A stretch of 50,860 bases of DNA from Streptomyces sp. WAC06614 (GCF_003949795.1 NZ_RPRY01000012.1:1-50860), one strand, 5' to 3'; shown: positions 16,766 through 26,662, counted from the first letter of the stretch. A program made the numbers and translations. The notes: generated by a model not told the origin, from the letters alone.

Positions 16766-19621
16766 TCAGCAGTTCCCGGCCGGCCGGTCGCGGACGACCA
16801 GCTCGGTGGAGCCGGTGGTCGAGTCGAGCCAGGCGACCTGGCGGCCGGAGCCCGCCGCGGGGTAGTTCTGCTCACCGCGGTTGCAGGAGACGCGGTCCCG
16901 ACGGGAGCCGTCGGTGGACAGCTGCCAGAGCTTGGGCAGCGACTCGTTGCGGTACCGGGTGTCGGGCGTCCAGCCCACGACCGTCAGGGCGTCCTGCGAG
17001 ACGGTCAGGTCGGACGCGATGAGCGCGCCCGGCTTGTACTCGCTGCTGACGGCGTACGCTCCCGTACCGTCCAGGGCGGCGCTCATGATCGTCAGCTGCC
17101 CGGCGTCGCTCCGGTTGGTGTCGGCCAGCCAGAACACGTTCTTGTCGTTGACGGCGGTCTGGCCGAGGCTCACCGGCTCCTCCAGCCGTTCCGCCATCAC
17201 GGACTTGCCGGAGGCCAGGTCGAGGACCTCCACTCCCAGCCGGTAGGTCCCGTCCTGGGGGTAGAGCTTGGCGTAGGCGATCTTGTCGCCGTGGAGGGAG
17301 GGGAGACCGGTGAGGGTGTCCCGCCTGCGTCCGTCGGTGAAGACCGGCGTCCTGTCGGCCGGGCGCTGGTAGGCGACGTGCCGTCCCCCGAGGATGTCGT
17401 ACTCCTCGAACACGACCACGCCCTTGTCCACCCGCAGACCGGAGACGCCGGTCGTCGAGCTGTACAGCGTCTTGACCGGACCCCCCGCGACGGGACGGGA
17501 CAGGACGTCGACCGACGTGCGGCCGTAGGCGGTCCAGACGACCGTCCTGCCGTCCGTCGCAGGAGAGGTGTGGTACCTGCCGTCGTTGGGGCTGATCACC
17601 TTGGGGGCGCCCTGTCCGTCCAGCCGGCCGGCGTAGACGGAGTAGGGCTCGGAGCCGTCGTCGTTCGACTTCGAGACGGCCCACCAGCCGCCGCCCGCGC
17701 CGACGCCCGAATCGGTGGTGTTGAGCGTCCCGAAGAGGCTGTCGGTGTCCAGGCCGAGGGCCTGCTCCCAGCCGGGGACGATGCCGTGGGCGTTGAACGA
17801 CCGCTTGACCGTGTTCTGCTGGGCGGCGGTGGCGCCCAGCGCCCTGGCGGCCGCGAGCACCGCCTCCCGGGCCTCGGTGAACCCGTCGATCGGCGTCATG
17901 TACTCGGTGACGGCCTTGTAGACGATCTTGTCGGCCAGCGTGCCGCCGAGGTCCTCGCGCATGTCCCACAGCGCGCCGGAGAAGATCGTCGAGTTCAGGT
18001 GCACGCCACCGTTGTCGGTCGCGAACGACACGCCCAGGAAGTTCTTGGACGTCGTGGCACCGTCGTTGAGGTTGCGCAGGGCGCAGTCGGCGGCGGCCTT
18101 GGTGCGGCAGAGGTCCTCGCCGATCAGTCCCGCCGTGGGGTCGCTCATCGGCGTGCCGTTGGCGGTGACGTCGATCGCGTTGCCGAAGTAGTCGGCGAGG
18201 GCCTCGTTCAGGGCACCCGACTGGCCGGCGTAGACGAGGTTCGCCGAGTGCTCGATCACCCCGTGGGTCATCTCGTGGCCGACCACGTCGGTGTCTGCGG
18301 ACAGCGGCTTGTACTCTGCGTTCCCGCTGCCGTACACCATCTTGGTGCCGTCCCAGAACGCGTTGACGTAGGGCAGGCCGTAGTAGGTGACGCCGACGAG
18401 CGAGTTGACGGCCGTGCCGTTGCCGTCGAGGCTGTCCCGCCCGTGGTTCTTCTTGTAGTAGTCGTAGACCTGGCCGGCGTTCCAGTGGGCGTCGACGGCA
18501 CCCGAATCGGTCGCGGCGGCGCCGAACGCGGAGGTCGGGGAGGAGAACATCTTGATTCCGCTCGGCCACCGGCCGGAGGCCTCCGAGACCGACCGGCCGC
18601 GGGCGTCCCAGGTGGCCAGCAGCCCCTTGCTGGAGCCGCGCATCCGGGCGGCGTCGGCCAGGACGAACGCTCCGGCGGGCTGGTCGTAGGCGATGTCCAG
18701 CGTGGCCGCGGCACCGTTCAGCCGGGTACCGGAACCGCTTTCGGGGAACAGCCCCGGCGCGGCCTCCGGCGGGGAGCCGGCCGTCGCTCCGTCGGCCGCC
18801 CGCGCCGCACCCGGTGCTTGCGGAGCCGCCATCGTCTTCACGGCGCTGTACTGGAGCACCGGGTAGCCCGCGTGGGCGTCGACGTACACCTCGTGCACGA
18901 CCGGCTCCGTGCTGCCGGGCGTGGTGCCCTGCACGGTGACGCGGTAGGCGAGGACACCTGCGCCCTTGGGGAGCACCACCAGGCCCTTCGACTCACCGGT
19001 GAGACCGGTGGCGGCGGGCGAGCCGCCGTTCTCCTCGCGCGGCGCCTGGCTCTTGTCGAGGGCTCCGGCGAGCCGGCGGTAGGTGGCCGAGACCGCGCGC
19101 CGCACGGCGAGTCCTTCGTCGATCTCGGGGGTCACGTCGGTGGTGAGGGCGGTGAAGTAGTGCCCCGAGGTACCGGTGACCACGCGCTTGTCGTTCTGCT
19201 TCTCCATGCGCACCACGTACTGGCCGCCCAGCACCTCGACCCCGCGGTGCTTCTGCTGCAGCCGGACCGTCTCGGCCGTCGGTCCCGAGGACGTCGCCAC
19301 CGGCGTCAGATCGCTGCCGGCCCGGGGGATCTTGTACCGGCTCTTGTTCGACGCGAGGTGCTCGCGCGCCGCGTCGGCCGGGGCGGCCTTGGCGTCGACG
19401 GACTCGCGTATCCCCTCGACGAGGACCGGAGTGGCGGTGTCCCGGCCGGGCCGGGCGTTCACGGGGCCGCCGACGGTACCGACGGCCCACGCCGCCGATC
19501 CCTGCAGGGCCGTCGCCACGGCCAGCAGGACGGCGAGTGCGCCGGCCGGAGCGAGACGTTTGCGCCATACCTGTTGCACGACTTCGGCAGACGCCGACGA
19601 GGGTGCTGTGAACCTGGGCAA
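16766..19621 (-). CDS. Secreted M4 (thermolysin-like) metallopeptidase with C-terminal propeller-like region
   Basis: A 951-residue secreted zinc protease. A signal peptide (KRLAPAGALAVLLAVATALQ) is followed by FTP/PepSY-type propeptide regions. The M4 catalytic domain has HEMTH at 449-453 and the third zinc ligand Glu473 in GALNEALADYFG. GGVHLNSTIFSGALWDM holds the transition-state His. The last 270 or so residues replace the usual PPC domain. They contain recurring blocks such as DGRTVVWTAYG, HGDKIAYAKLY, DKNVFWLADT and GRQVAWLDSTTG, which look like TolB-type beta-propeller blades. TTG 19621 was chosen because AAGGAG lies 5 bases before it; an upstream in-frame start at 19672 has no such site. 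The divergent LuxR gene may regulate it. Confidence 0.92.
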   Translation of the reverse strand: MPRFTAPSSASAEVVQQVWRKRLAPAGALAVLLAVATALQGSAAWAVGTVGGPVNARPGRDTATPVLVEGIRESVDAKAAPADAAREHLASNKSRYKIPRAGSDLTPVATSSGPTAETVRLQQKHRGVEVLGGQYVVRMEKQNDKRVVTGTSGHYFTALTTDVTPEIDEGLAVRRAVSATYRRLAGALDKSQAPREENGGSPAATGLTGESKGLVVLPKGAGVLAYRVTVQGTTPGSTEPVVHEVYVDAHAGYPVLQYSAVKTMAAPQAPGAARAADGATAGSPPEAAPGLFPESGSGTRLNGAAATLDIAYDQPAGAFVLADAARMRGSSKGLLATWDARGRSVSEASGRWPSGIKMFSSPTSAFGAAATDSGAVDAHWNAGQVYDYYKKNHGRDSLDGNGTAVNSLVGVTYYGLPYVNAFWDGTKMVYGSGNAEYKPLSADTDVVGHEMTHGVIEHSANLVYAGQSGALNEALADYFGNAIDVTANGTPMSDPTAGLIGEDLCRTKAAADCALRNLNDGATTSKNFLGVSFATDNGGVHLNSTIFSGALWDMREDLGGTLADKIVYKAVTEYMTPIDGFTEAREAVLAAARALGATAAQQNTVKRSFNAHGIVPGWEQALGLDTDSLFGTLNTTDSGVGAGGGWWAVSKSNDDGSEPYSVYAGRLDGQGAPKVISPNDGRYHTSPATDGRTVVWTAYGRTSVDVLSRPVAGGPVKTLYSSTTGVSGLRVDKGVVVFEEYDILGGRHVAYQRPADRTPVFTDGRRRDTLTGLPSLHGDKIAYAKLYPQDGTYRLGVEVLDLASGKSVMAERLEEPVSLGQTAVNDKNVFWLADTNRSDAGQLTIMSAALDGTGAYAVSSEYKPGALIASDLTVSQDALTVVGWTPDTRYRNESLPKLWQLSTDGSRRDRVSCNRGEQNYPAAGSGRQVAWLDSTTGSTELVVRDRPAGNC

Positions 19622-19727
19622 CGGGTCTCCTTCACCATGAGTGCCTGGACGGTTGCGGTGAGCAGCCGCCATGCAAGCGCCGCTGACGGTCCGGGCGCCA
19701 GATCCGGGGCCGGCTCAGAAATGGACA

Positions 19728-19743
19728 TGCACACTTGTGTGCA
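19728..19743. promoter_or_regulatory. Inverted repeat, candidate operator
   Basis: TGCACAC and GTGTGCA, separated by TT, form a 7+7 base dyad in the 150-base region between the M4 protease and the LuxR-type gene. The position and symmetry suit a dimeric regulator site, possibly for the adjacent LuxR-type protein. Binding is not shown by the sequence. Confidence 0.45.
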
Positions 19744-19771
19744 CGCCGTGAAGGCCGTGAGAATCCGCGGC

Positions 19772-20665
19772 ATGATCGATACCGACCCGTACGAGCCGGG
19801 CCCGGAGCCCCCGCAGGACGACAGCGGGACGGTGGCCCGCAAGGGGATCGGCGACCCCGCCGCGGCGCTGGGCAGGATCATCCAGCGCCGTGAGCAACTC
19901 CTGCGGCAGGAGTCCGCCGTTCTGGAATCCCTGCGCGTCTACTCCGACCTCCTCCGGCGCGGGCCGCGCCCCGTCCCGTCCCGCCCGCCGGCGCCGCCGC
20001 AGATCGAGACGCTCGTCAGCACCGAGGACGTCGCGGCGCGCGTGGACCGCATGCTCGGCGCCGCGGAGAAGGAGGTGCTGGTGCTCGACCGGCTGCCGCA
20101 CGGCCGGGGGAGGGAGGGGGCCGGAGAGGTCGCGGCGGCGGGGTGCCGCCACGTCCGCGGGCTGCTGGCCCGGGGCGTCACCGTGCGGACCGTCACCGAC
20201 CGCACGGGCACGGACTTCCCCGACAAGGCGAAGGTGTTGACCGTCCTGACCGAACTCGGCCTACAGGTACGGACCGGACCCCGCCTCCCCACGAGCCTGC
20301 TCCTGGTCGACCGGCGCACCTGCCTCCTGCCCGTCTCGGGCTCCACCGACGTCACGGGGCCGGCCCTGGTGTTCGGCGAGCGCCTGCTGCGCCGGACCGT
20401 CCTGCCCCTGTTCGAGTCGCTGTGGGGACGTGCCACGCCGGTCGGCGACGCCGGCAGCCCGCTGACCCCGGGTCAGCGGGAGCTGCTGGGGCTGCTCGCC
20501 GCCGGGCTGAAGGACGAGTCCATCGCGCGGCGCCTGGGCGTCCACGTCCACACCGCCCGCCGGCGGATCAACCAGCTCCTCGGCGAACTGGACGCGGACA
20601 CCCGCTTCCAGGCCGGCATCCAGGCGGCGACCCGCGGCTGGCTGCATCCGATCCCGGAAGGCTGA
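19772..20665 (+). CDS. LuxR-type transcriptional regulator
   Basis: A 297-residue regulator. The C-terminal 65 residues are a LuxR/NarL helix-turn-helix (LTPGQRELLGLLAAGLKDES, then RRLGVHVHTARRRINQLLGEL). The N-terminal part lacks a receiver. Instead it has a coiled helix (IIQRREQLLRQESAVLESL) and an alpha/beta region (EVLVLDRLP, GVTVRTVTDR, TSLLLVDRRTCLLP) like the TrmB/phospholipase-D-like sensor of some Streptomyces LuxR proteins. ATG 19772 is the usual-looking start; GTG 19748 is in frame upstream. It is divergent from the M4 protease, a common regulator-target arrangement. Confidence 0.82.
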   Translation: MIDTDPYEPGPEPPQDDSGTVARKGIGDPAAALGRIIQRREQLLRQESAVLESLRVYSDLLRRGPRPVPSRPPAPPQIETLVSTEDVAARVDRMLGAAEKEVLVLDRLPHGRGREGAGEVAAAGCRHVRGLLARGVTVRTVTDRTGTDFPDKAKVLTVLTELGLQVRTGPRLPTSLLLVDRRTCLLPVSGSTDVTGPALVFGERLLRRTVLPLFESLWGRATPVGDAGSPLTPGQRELLGLLAAGLKDESIARRLGVHVHTARRRINQLLGELDADTRFQAGIQAATRGWLHPIPEG

Positions 20666-20693
20666 GGGGGTCCGCAGGCCCGGCCCGACCGGC

Positions 20694-22271
20694 TCACGAC
20701 ACGCCGGTCGCCATGCCGCCCGACCCGGGCGCGGAGGACCGACCGGGCCCGGCGGGCCCGGCCCCCAGCGACTCGACCCGCTTGCGCTGGAGGAAGAGGA
20801 CCAGGCCGGCGAGGACGGCCAGGGCGCCCTCCACACCCACCACCGGGGTGGTGCCCAGCTTCACCCCGGACAGCACCAGCAGCGAAGCCACGCTGTCACC
20901 GGCCGTCACCGCCAGGAACCAGATGCCCATCGTCTGGCTCGCGTACTTCAGCGGAGCCATTTTCGTGGTCACCGACAGCCCGACCGGCGACAGGCACAGC
21001 TCGCCGATGGTCTGGATGAGGTAGATGGACACCAGCCACATCGGGCTGACCTCGGCGCCGCCTCCGGACATGGCCATCGGTACGACGAACACCAGGAACG
21101 AGACACCGATCAGCCACAGACCCATGGCGAACTTCACCGTGGTCGTCGGTTCCTGCCGGCGGCGCGCCAGCCACAGCCACACCCAGGCGAACACCGGGCC
21201 CAGGGCCATGATGAAGACCGGGTTCGCGGACTGCAGCCAGGAACTCGGGAACCCGAAACCGAACAGCTCCCCGCTGGTGTTCTTCGCGCCGAAGACGGCC
21301 ATGGTGGAGGCACCCTGGTCGTAGATCATCCAGAAGACGGCGGCGGCCACGAAGAACCACACGTAGGCGCTCATCCGGGACTGCTCGCCCGCGTCCAGGT
21401 CCTTGTCCCGCTTGATCCGTACCAGCACGACCACCGGGATCGCGATGCCCGCCAGGGCCAGTGCCGCCAGCGCCATGTCCATCGTGAAGTGGCCGGACAG
21501 CACCAGAGCGGTGCTGACGACCGCTGCCGCGGCCAGCCAGAGACCGGACGTGCGCAGCACGGTGCGCAGCTCGGCCCGTCCCACGGGTTCGGGCACGACG
21601 TCGCGCCCGCCGCCCAGATGGCGCGTCCCCACCACGAACTGCACGAGCCCGAGGGCCATGCCCGCGGCGGCGAGCGCGAAGCCCAGGTGCCAGGAGACCT
21701 GCTGCCCGATGGTGCCGATGATCAGCGGGGCCAGCAGGCCGCCGAGGTTGATCCCCATGTAGAAGATCGTGAAACCGCCGTCGCGGCGGGGATCGTCCGG
21801 CCCCTGGTAGAGGTGGCCGACCATCGTGGAGATGTTGGCCTTGAGCAGGCCCGAGCCGATCGCGACGAGCGCCAGCCCGGCGAAGAACGGCGGCAGGCCC
21901 GGTACGGCCAGCAGCAGGTGGCCGGCGACGATCACGCATCCGGCGACGATCACGGTGCGTCGCGGCCCCCACAGCCGGTCGCCCAGCCAGCCGCCCACCA
22001 TGCAGGGCAGGTACACCAAGGCCATGTACAGAGAGGTGATGGCCAGGGTGGTGGACTCGCTCATCGCCAGGCCGTTGCCCTGGGACCCGGCCGCGGCCGC
22101 GGGCCCGCCGGCGATCAGGTAGAGCGGGAGGAGCGCTCGCATGCCGTAGAAGCTGAACCGCTCCCACATCTCGGTGAGGAAGAGCGTGGCCAGCCCGCGG
22201 GGGTGTCCGAAGAAGGTCTTCTCGGAGACCGGCCCGTCGTCCGGCGCGGGGGTCTTGGTGATCGTGACCAT
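20694..22271 (-). CDS. POT/PTR family proton-dependent oligopeptide transporter
   Basis: A 525-residue transporter with the ExxER motif (TEMWERFSFYGMRALL) in the first membrane segment. The FTIFYMGINLGG region matches the PTR2 signature. It imports di- and tripeptides with protons. ATG 22271 is the start; no clear ribosome site precedes it. Its stop lies 28 bases from that of the convergent LuxR-type gene. The nearby secreted protease could supply substrates, although the genes are not in one operon. Confidence 0.92.
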   Translation of the reverse strand: MVTITKTPAPDDGPVSEKTFFGHPRGLATLFLTEMWERFSFYGMRALLPLYLIAGGPAAAAGSQGNGLAMSESTTLAITSLYMALVYLPCMVGGWLGDRLWGPRRTVIVAGCVIVAGHLLLAVPGLPPFFAGLALVAIGSGLLKANISTMVGHLYQGPDDPRRDGGFTIFYMGINLGGLLAPLIIGTIGQQVSWHLGFALAAAGMALGLVQFVVGTRHLGGGRDVVPEPVGRAELRTVLRTSGLWLAAAAVVSTALVLSGHFTMDMALAALALAGIAIPVVVLVRIKRDKDLDAGEQSRMSAYVWFFVAAAVFWMIYDQGASTMAVFGAKNTSGELFGFGFPSSWLQSANPVFIMALGPVFAWVWLWLARRRQEPTTTVKFAMGLWLIGVSFLVFVVPMAMSGGGAEVSPMWLVSIYLIQTIGELCLSPVGLSVTTKMAPLKYASQTMGIWFLAVTAGDSVASLLVLSGVKLGTTPVVGVEGALAVLAGLVLFLQRKRVESLGAGPAGPGRSSAPGSGGMATGVS

Positions 22272-22615
22272 GGGCTACCCATTCGGTGGGGTCGGGGCGT
22301 GCACGCCTCGGGCGTACGGGCCCCTGAAGAGCGTGGCCGGCACGCGGCTCCGACGAGCCACGTGTTCCCCGGCCTACGGAACACGCCAGCCAGTCTGCCG
22401 TCGGACTCCCGGCCCCCGACACGGCCGTCGGTCGGTCGTCGGGGTGGGACCCTGCCTCACCCGGTGGCGTCCCGGCCTCCGCCGGAACGTCCTCCGATCG
22501 GGCACGTGCCCCGGCTCCCCCTTCTTCCGGCGTGCACCCTGCGCACCGATGTGCCACGGCGTGGAGGTGGCCGGCGCCCCGGTCGTGACCCGGGACACGG
22601 CCACCTCCCCGGCCG
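22272..22615. other. 344-base intergenic region
   Basis: This lies between the POT gene start and the melC2 stop, both on the minus strand. It holds the melC2 terminator hairpin at 22563-22608 and must contain the POT promoter. No consensus promoter boxes or coding frame were found. Confidence 0.55.
22563..22608 (-). terminator. Terminator of the tyrosinase operon
   Basis: GGAGGTGGCCG at 22563-22573 pairs perfectly with CGGCCACCTCC at 22598-22608. The GC-rich loop can itself fold. It starts 7 bases past the melC2 stop on the minus strand. Confidence 0.7.
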
Positions 22616-23461
22616 TCACCGTCGTCCGGCCGCCACCGGATCGGTGTCGAAGGCGTAGAACGCGCGGTGGTCGAGCATGTCGGCCGGTGTCACGTCGTTC
22701 CACGGCCGCATGGTGTCGCGCAGGTCCACCACGTTCGCCGTGCCCGCCGCCGGCAGGTAGGGGGACCCCGGGTGGAGCGCCTGCCACTCCGCCCAGAGCT
22801 TGTCCACGAAGGCGTGGTGCATCCAGAAGACCGGATCGTTGGGCGAGGCCCCGCTGGTCATCTGACCGCCGACCCACACGTGCACCCGGTTGTGCAAGTT
22901 GACCCCGCGCCACCCCTCCAGGTGGTTGCGGAAGCCGTCCGAGGCACTGTTCCAGGGAGCCATGTCGTACACCGGCATGGCGAGCACGGAGTCCACCTCG
23001 GCCCTGGTCGGCAGTTCGGCCACCTCGGCGCCGAGCGCCCGGCGGAGGAACGCCCGTCCGTCCACCCGCACGTTGATCGGGAATTTGCCGCCCGCGTAGG
23101 CGAACGGGCCGTCCGTCACCTGCCCGTCGCGGGCCCGGCCGTTGCCGCCGAGGAAGTCCGGGGCCCAGAGGGAGGAGCGGGGGGTCCGGTCGACGGTCCA
23201 GTCCCAGTACGGGAGGCTGACCGAGGGGTCCACCTGCTGCAACGCCCCCTCGAACTCCAGGAGGAACCGGCGGTGCCAGGGCAGGAACGAGGGGGAGCGG
23301 TGCGCGTACCGGTCGCTGGTGTCGGTGTCGTTCATGACGAAGGAGTTGTGCGTGGTGACGAAGCGGTCGTAGACACCGCTCCGCTTCAGTTCGACCACCG
23401 CGTTGGTGAAGGCGCGCTTCTCGTTGCCGTTCAGCGCTGCCTGGTTCTTGCGGACGATCAT
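22616..23461 (-). CDS. melC2: Tyrosinase MelC2
   Basis: A 281-residue type 3 copper monooxygenase that hydroxylates monophenols and oxidises o-diphenols to quinones for melanin. All six copper ligands are present: His38, His54 and His63 for CuA ([18 protein letters not shown]) and His190, His194 and His216 for CuB ([21 protein letters not shown]). This numbering is the same as in characterised Streptomyces tyrosinases. It has no signal peptide of its own and relies on MelC1 for copper loading and export. The start overlaps the melC1 stop by ATGA. Confidence 0.97.
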   Translation of the reverse strand: MIVRKNQAALNGNEKRAFTNAVVELKRSGVYDRFVTTHNSFVMNDTDTSDRYAHRSPSFLPWHRRFLLEFEGALQQVDPSVSLPYWDWTVDRTPRSSLWAPDFLGGNGRARDGQVTDGPFAYAGGKFPINVRVDGRAFLRRALGAEVAELPTRAEVDSVLAMPVYDMAPWNSASDGFRNHLEGWRGVNLHNRVHVWVGGQMTSGASPNDPVFWMHHAFVDKLWAEWQALHPGSPYLPAAGTANVVDLRDTMRPWNDVTPADMLDHRAFYAFDTDPVAAGRR

Positions 23462-23868
23462 GCGTTGCCCCCCATGGGGGCGAACGGAGCGAGATCGGCG
23501 CCCTGGAGCTCGCGCACGGCGGCGCGGGCCACGGAGAGCGGGTCGGCGCAGGGCTCGTAGTGGGTGATCACGCTGATCCAGGTGCCGTCGACGTTGCGCA
23601 TCACGTGCAGCTCACGGCCGTCTATGCGGACGGTGGGCATGTCCGCACCCCCGTGGTGCCCCCCGTGGGAGCCGCCTGCGGCCCAGGTGATCTGGATGCG
23701 GCGGCCCAGGTAGACCTCGTCGACCTCGTTCGCCGCCGAGCGCGCGGCGGCCGTGCGGGGCGAGGCGCTCGCGTGGGTGGCCGTGGCCGTGACGGTGGCG
23801 GTGAGGCCGAGGACGGCTAAGGCGCCGGCCGTGGTCCTGAGGGCTTGCCGGCGAGTGATTGTGTTCAT
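23458..23868 (-). CDS. melC1: Tyrosinase copper chaperone MelC1
   Basis: A 136-residue MelC1-type protein. The N-terminus ([19 protein letters not shown]) has a twin-arginine signal, so the MelC1-MelC2 complex would use the Tat route. The mature part has the conserved [22 protein letters not shown] and [10 protein letters not shown] blocks, and the buried peptide that shields the tyrosinase site is expected here. A His-rich insertion ([10 protein letters not shown]) is a possible copper-binding loop. ATG 23868 was chosen because the Tat motif follows directly; TTG 23886 is in frame upstream. Confidence 0.93.
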   Translation of the reverse strand: MNTITRRQALRTTAGALAVLGLTATVTATATHASASPRTAAARSAANEVDEVYLGRRIQITWAAGGSHGGHHGGADMPTVRIDGRELHVMRNVDGTWISVITHYEPCADPLSVARAAVRELQGADLAPFAPMGGNA

Positions 23869-23940
23869 GGCCCGAAGGAGTATCAAGCGGCGCCCCGGCT
23901 CTCGAAGGGCCCGGTGGCCCCGATTCGGGCGGACCGCGAA

Positions 23941-23970
23941 CCGGCCGTCCGGGCTCCTCCGGACGGCCGG
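23941..23970. terminator. Terminator downstream of the CorC pair
   Basis: A perfect 12-base stem, CCGGCCGTCCGG at 23941-23952 with CCGGACGGCCGG at 23959-23970, closes a 6-base loop. It lies 80 bases past the stop of the second CorC-like gene and upstream of melC1, both on the minus strand. It would separate the two operons. Confidence 0.75.
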
Positions 23971-24050
23971 ACCGTGCAGGGACGGTGGGCGTAGTCCCGC
24001 CGGAAGGGCCGCCGTCGAGCGACTCCCGCCGAACGGCGCGGGCGGTCCGC

Positions 24051-25064
24051 TCAGACGGCCTCGCCGACGAGTTCCTCCAGCACGTCCTCCATCGTGACGA
24101 AGCCGACGACGGTGCCCTCGGGCCCGGTGACGGCGGCGAGGTGGGTGCCGGCGGCGCGCAGGGCCGTCATGGCGTCGTCGAGCGGAGTGTCCACCGTCAC
24201 CTCGGTCACCGTGCGCAGGGCGGCGGGCGCGAAGGCGGCGGCGCGGTCGGTGGCGGCCAGGGCGTCCTTGATGTGGAGGAATCCCAGGACGGCCCCGTCG
24301 GGTCCGGTGACCACCAGCCGGGAGAAGCCGTGCTCCGCCGCGGTGCGTTCCAGCTGACGCGGAGTGACACCCTGGCCCACGGTGACGAACTCGGTGCGCG
24401 GGATCATGATCTCGGCGACCCTACGGGTGCCGAGATCGAGCGCGTCCTGGAGGCGTTCGCCGTCCTGGGGGCCGAGCAGGCCGGCGTCCTGGGACTCCCT
24501 GACCAGACGGGCGAGTTCGTCGTCGGTGAACACCGAGGCGACCTCGCCCTTGGGCTCCACCTTCAGCAGGCGCAGCAGTGCGTCGGCGACGGCGTTGATG
24601 CCGAACACCACCGGGCGCAGCGTCCGGGTCATGGCCACCAGCGGCGGGCCGAGGAGCAGCGCGGTCGGTGCCGGCGCGGCGAGCGCGATGTTCTTGGGGA
24701 TCATCTCGCCGAGCAGCATGTGCAGGTACGTCGCCAGCGTCAGCGCGATCACGAAGGCGATCGGGTGGACCAGCGCCCCCGGTACGCCGATCGCCGCGAA
24801 CGGCGCTTCCAGCAGCTGGGCGATGGCGGGCTCGGCGACGGCGCCGAGCAGCAGGGAGGACACGGTGATGCCGAGCTGCGCGGTGGCCATCGCCGCGGAG
24901 AGGTGTTCCAGACCCCACAGGGCGGTCCTGGCCCGCCGGTTGCCCTTCAGGGCCGCGGGCTCGATCTGGCTGCGGCGTACGGAGAGCAGGGCGAACTCGG
25001 CCCCGACGAAGAAGGCGTTCGTGACCAGCGTCAGAGCGCCGATCAGCAACTGGAGGGTCGTCAT
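24051..25064 (-). CDS. HlyC/CorC (CNNM plus CBS) membrane protein, second of pair
   Basis: A 337-residue protein with an N-terminal CNNM/DUF21 membrane domain (residues 1 to about 190, starting [20 protein letters not shown]) and a CBS pair after it ([13 protein letters not shown] to the end). There is no C-terminal CorC_HlyC domain, which its partner does have. The family is linked to magnesium or cobalt transport and adenine-nucleotide sensing through CBS. The start overlaps the stop of the upstream gene by ATGA, so the two are co-translated and may form a heteromer. Confidence 0.9.
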   Translation of the reverse strand: MTTLQLLIGALTLVTNAFFVGAEFALLSVRRSQIEPAALKGNRRARTALWGLEHLSAAMATAQLGITVSSLLLGAVAEPAIAQLLEAPFAAIGVPGALVHPIAFVIALTLATYLHMLLGEMIPKNIALAAPAPTALLLGPPLVAMTRTLRPVVFGINAVADALLRLLKVEPKGEVASVFTDDELARLVRESQDAGLLGPQDGERLQDALDLGTRRVAEIMIPRTEFVTVGQGVTPRQLERTAAEHGFSRLVVTGPDGAVLGFLHIKDALAATDRAAAFAPAALRTVTEVTVDTPLDDAMTALRAAGTHLAAVTGPEGTVVGFVTMEDVLEELVGEAV

Positions 25065-26428
25065 CGGCTCTCCTCCTCGGTGCGGTCGGTGCGGTCGGTG
25101 CGGTCGGTGCGGTCGGTGCGGTCCGGGCCGGCGGGGGCCAGGATCGCCGCCCGGTCGGCACGGTGGTGCTCGACGTCCAGGACCGTGACCTCCCAGCCGT
25201 CGACGCTGACCCGGTCACCCTCGGCGGGAATGCGTTCCAGGCGGGTGGCGATCAGGCCGGCCAGGGTCTCGTACGGGCCCTCGGGGACGGTGAAGCCGAT
25301 CTCCTCCAGCTCGTCGAGACGCACGCTGCCGTCGGCCTCCCACACCCTGCGTCCGTTCTCCTCCGGGGCCGGCACCAGGTCGGGGACCTCCAGGGGATCG
25401 TGCTCGTCGCGGACCTCGCCGACGACCTCCTCGACGATGTCCTCCACCGTGACGACTCCGGCGGTGCCGCCGTACTCGTCGACGACCACGGCCATGGTGC
25501 GGGCCTCGCGGAGCCGACCGAGCAGGGTGTCCACGGGCAGGGAGTGCGGGACCAGCAGCGCCCCCGTCATCAGATCGGTCACCGGTGTCGCCTCCCGGTC
25601 CTGCTCCTCCAGGGCCAGGACGTCCCGCACGTGGACGGTGCCGACGACCTCGTCCAGGCTGTCGCGGTGGACGGGGAAGCGGGAGATGCCGGTGGCCAGC
25701 GTCAGGTCCGCGGCGTCCTGGGCCGTGGCGCCACTCCCCAGGGCCCGGACGTCCACCCGCGGGGTCATCACGTTCTCCGCGGTCAGCTCGGCCAGGTGCA
25801 GGGTCTTGACGAACAGTTCCGCGGAATCCGCCTCGATCGCTCCCTCGCGTGCCGAGTGCCGGGCCAGCGCGACCAGTTCCTCCGGGGTACGGGCGGAGGT
25901 CAGCTCCTCGGCCGGCTCCAGCCCGAGCCGGCGCACCAGCCGGTTGGCCGTGTCGTTGAGATGCCGGATCAGCGGCGCGAACACGGCCGTGAAGGCACGC
26001 TGGGGACCGGCCACGACCTTGGCCACGCCCAGGGGATGCGAGATCGCCCAGTTCTTCGGCACCAGTTCACCGACCACCATCAGCACGACGGTGGACAGCA
26101 CCACGCCCAGCAGGGTCGCCGTGGTGGACACGGCGCCCTCGGGCAGGCCCAGTGCGCCCAGCGGGCCGCGCAGCAGTGCGGACACCGAAGGCTCGGCCAG
26201 CATGCCGATCACCAGCGAGGTGACCGTGATGCCCAACTGGGCGCCCGACAGCTGGAAGGTGAGCCGTTTCGCGGCCTTCAGCGCGCTGTCCGCGCCGCGC
26301 TCTCCGGCCGCGGCGGCCCGTTCCAGCTCACCGCGCTCGACGGTGGTCAGGGAGAACTCGGCGGCCACGAACACCGCGCACGCCATCGTCAGCGCGAGGG
26401 CGAGGAGCAGCAGCAACAACTCGGTCAC
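25061..26428 (-). CDS. HlyC/CorC (CNNM, CBS, CorC_HlyC) membrane protein, first of pair
   Basis: A 455-residue protein with a CNNM membrane domain (starting LLLLLLALALTMACAVFVAA), a CBS pair at about 200-330 (MTPRVDVRAL, VVVDEYGGTAGVVTVEDIVEE) and a C-terminal CorC_HlyC domain (SVRLDELEEIGFTVPEGPYE). The tail holds five TDR-type tripeptide repeats encoded by a 9-base tandem repeat. GTG 26428 is chosen because the membrane domain begins immediately after; an upstream GTG 26449 would add seven mostly Gly residues. It is the first gene of a two-gene operon. Confidence 0.91.
   Translation of the reverse strand: MTELLLLLLALALTMACAVFVAAEFSLTTVERGELERAAAAGERGADSALKAAKRLTFQLSGAQLGITVTSLVIGMLAEPSVSALLRGPLGALGLPEGAVSTTATLLGVVLSTVVLMVVGELVPKNWAISHPLGVAKVVAGPQRAFTAVFAPLIRHLNDTANRLVRRLGLEPAEELTSARTPEELVALARHSAREGAIEADSAELFVKTLHLAELTAENVMTPRVDVRALGSGATAQDAADLTLATGISRFPVHRDSLDEVVGTVHVRDVLALEEQDREATPVTDLMTGALLVPHSLPVDTLLGRLREARTMAVVVDEYGGTAGVVTVEDIVEEVVGEVRDEHDPLEVPDLVPAPEENGRRVWEADGSVRLDELEEIGFTVPEGPYETLAGLIATRLERIPAEGDRVSVDGWEVTVLDVEHHRADRAAILAPAGPDRTDRTDRTDRTDRTEEESR
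25078..25122. repeat. Nine-base tandem repeat, five copies
   Basis: CGGTGCGGT is repeated five times without change. On the coding (minus) strand it encodes Thr-Asp-Arg units in the C-terminal tail of the first CorC-like protein. Length variation by slippage is likely. Confidence 0.9.
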
Positions 26429-26662
26429 CGTGCCACCCCCACCCCGCACGCGGGGACCCCGAAGGTGGGCGGGCAGGACGTGGCACGGCAGGGACCGGGA
26501 GGTTCACCCATTGCGGGTCCGCTTCTCCGTTCGCTTCTCGGCGGACCTCGTACGGGTCCGGGCGCAGGTTCGATTGCGGACAGTATCCGTACTTGTCGCT
26601 AAGAAGGGGGTAAATCGGACCTGTGCGGCGTCACCGCCACGTCCTCCGGACGGCCCTCGCCC

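Noticed and set aside
17291..20665. Very long plus-strand open frame opposite the M4 protease
   Set aside because: It is antisense to a gene with clear catalytic motifs. Only its last 297 codons (LuxR-type regulator from 19772) look like a protein.
25078..25122. CRISPR array
   Set aside because: The 9-base units are directly adjacent with no spacers and lie inside a coding frame.
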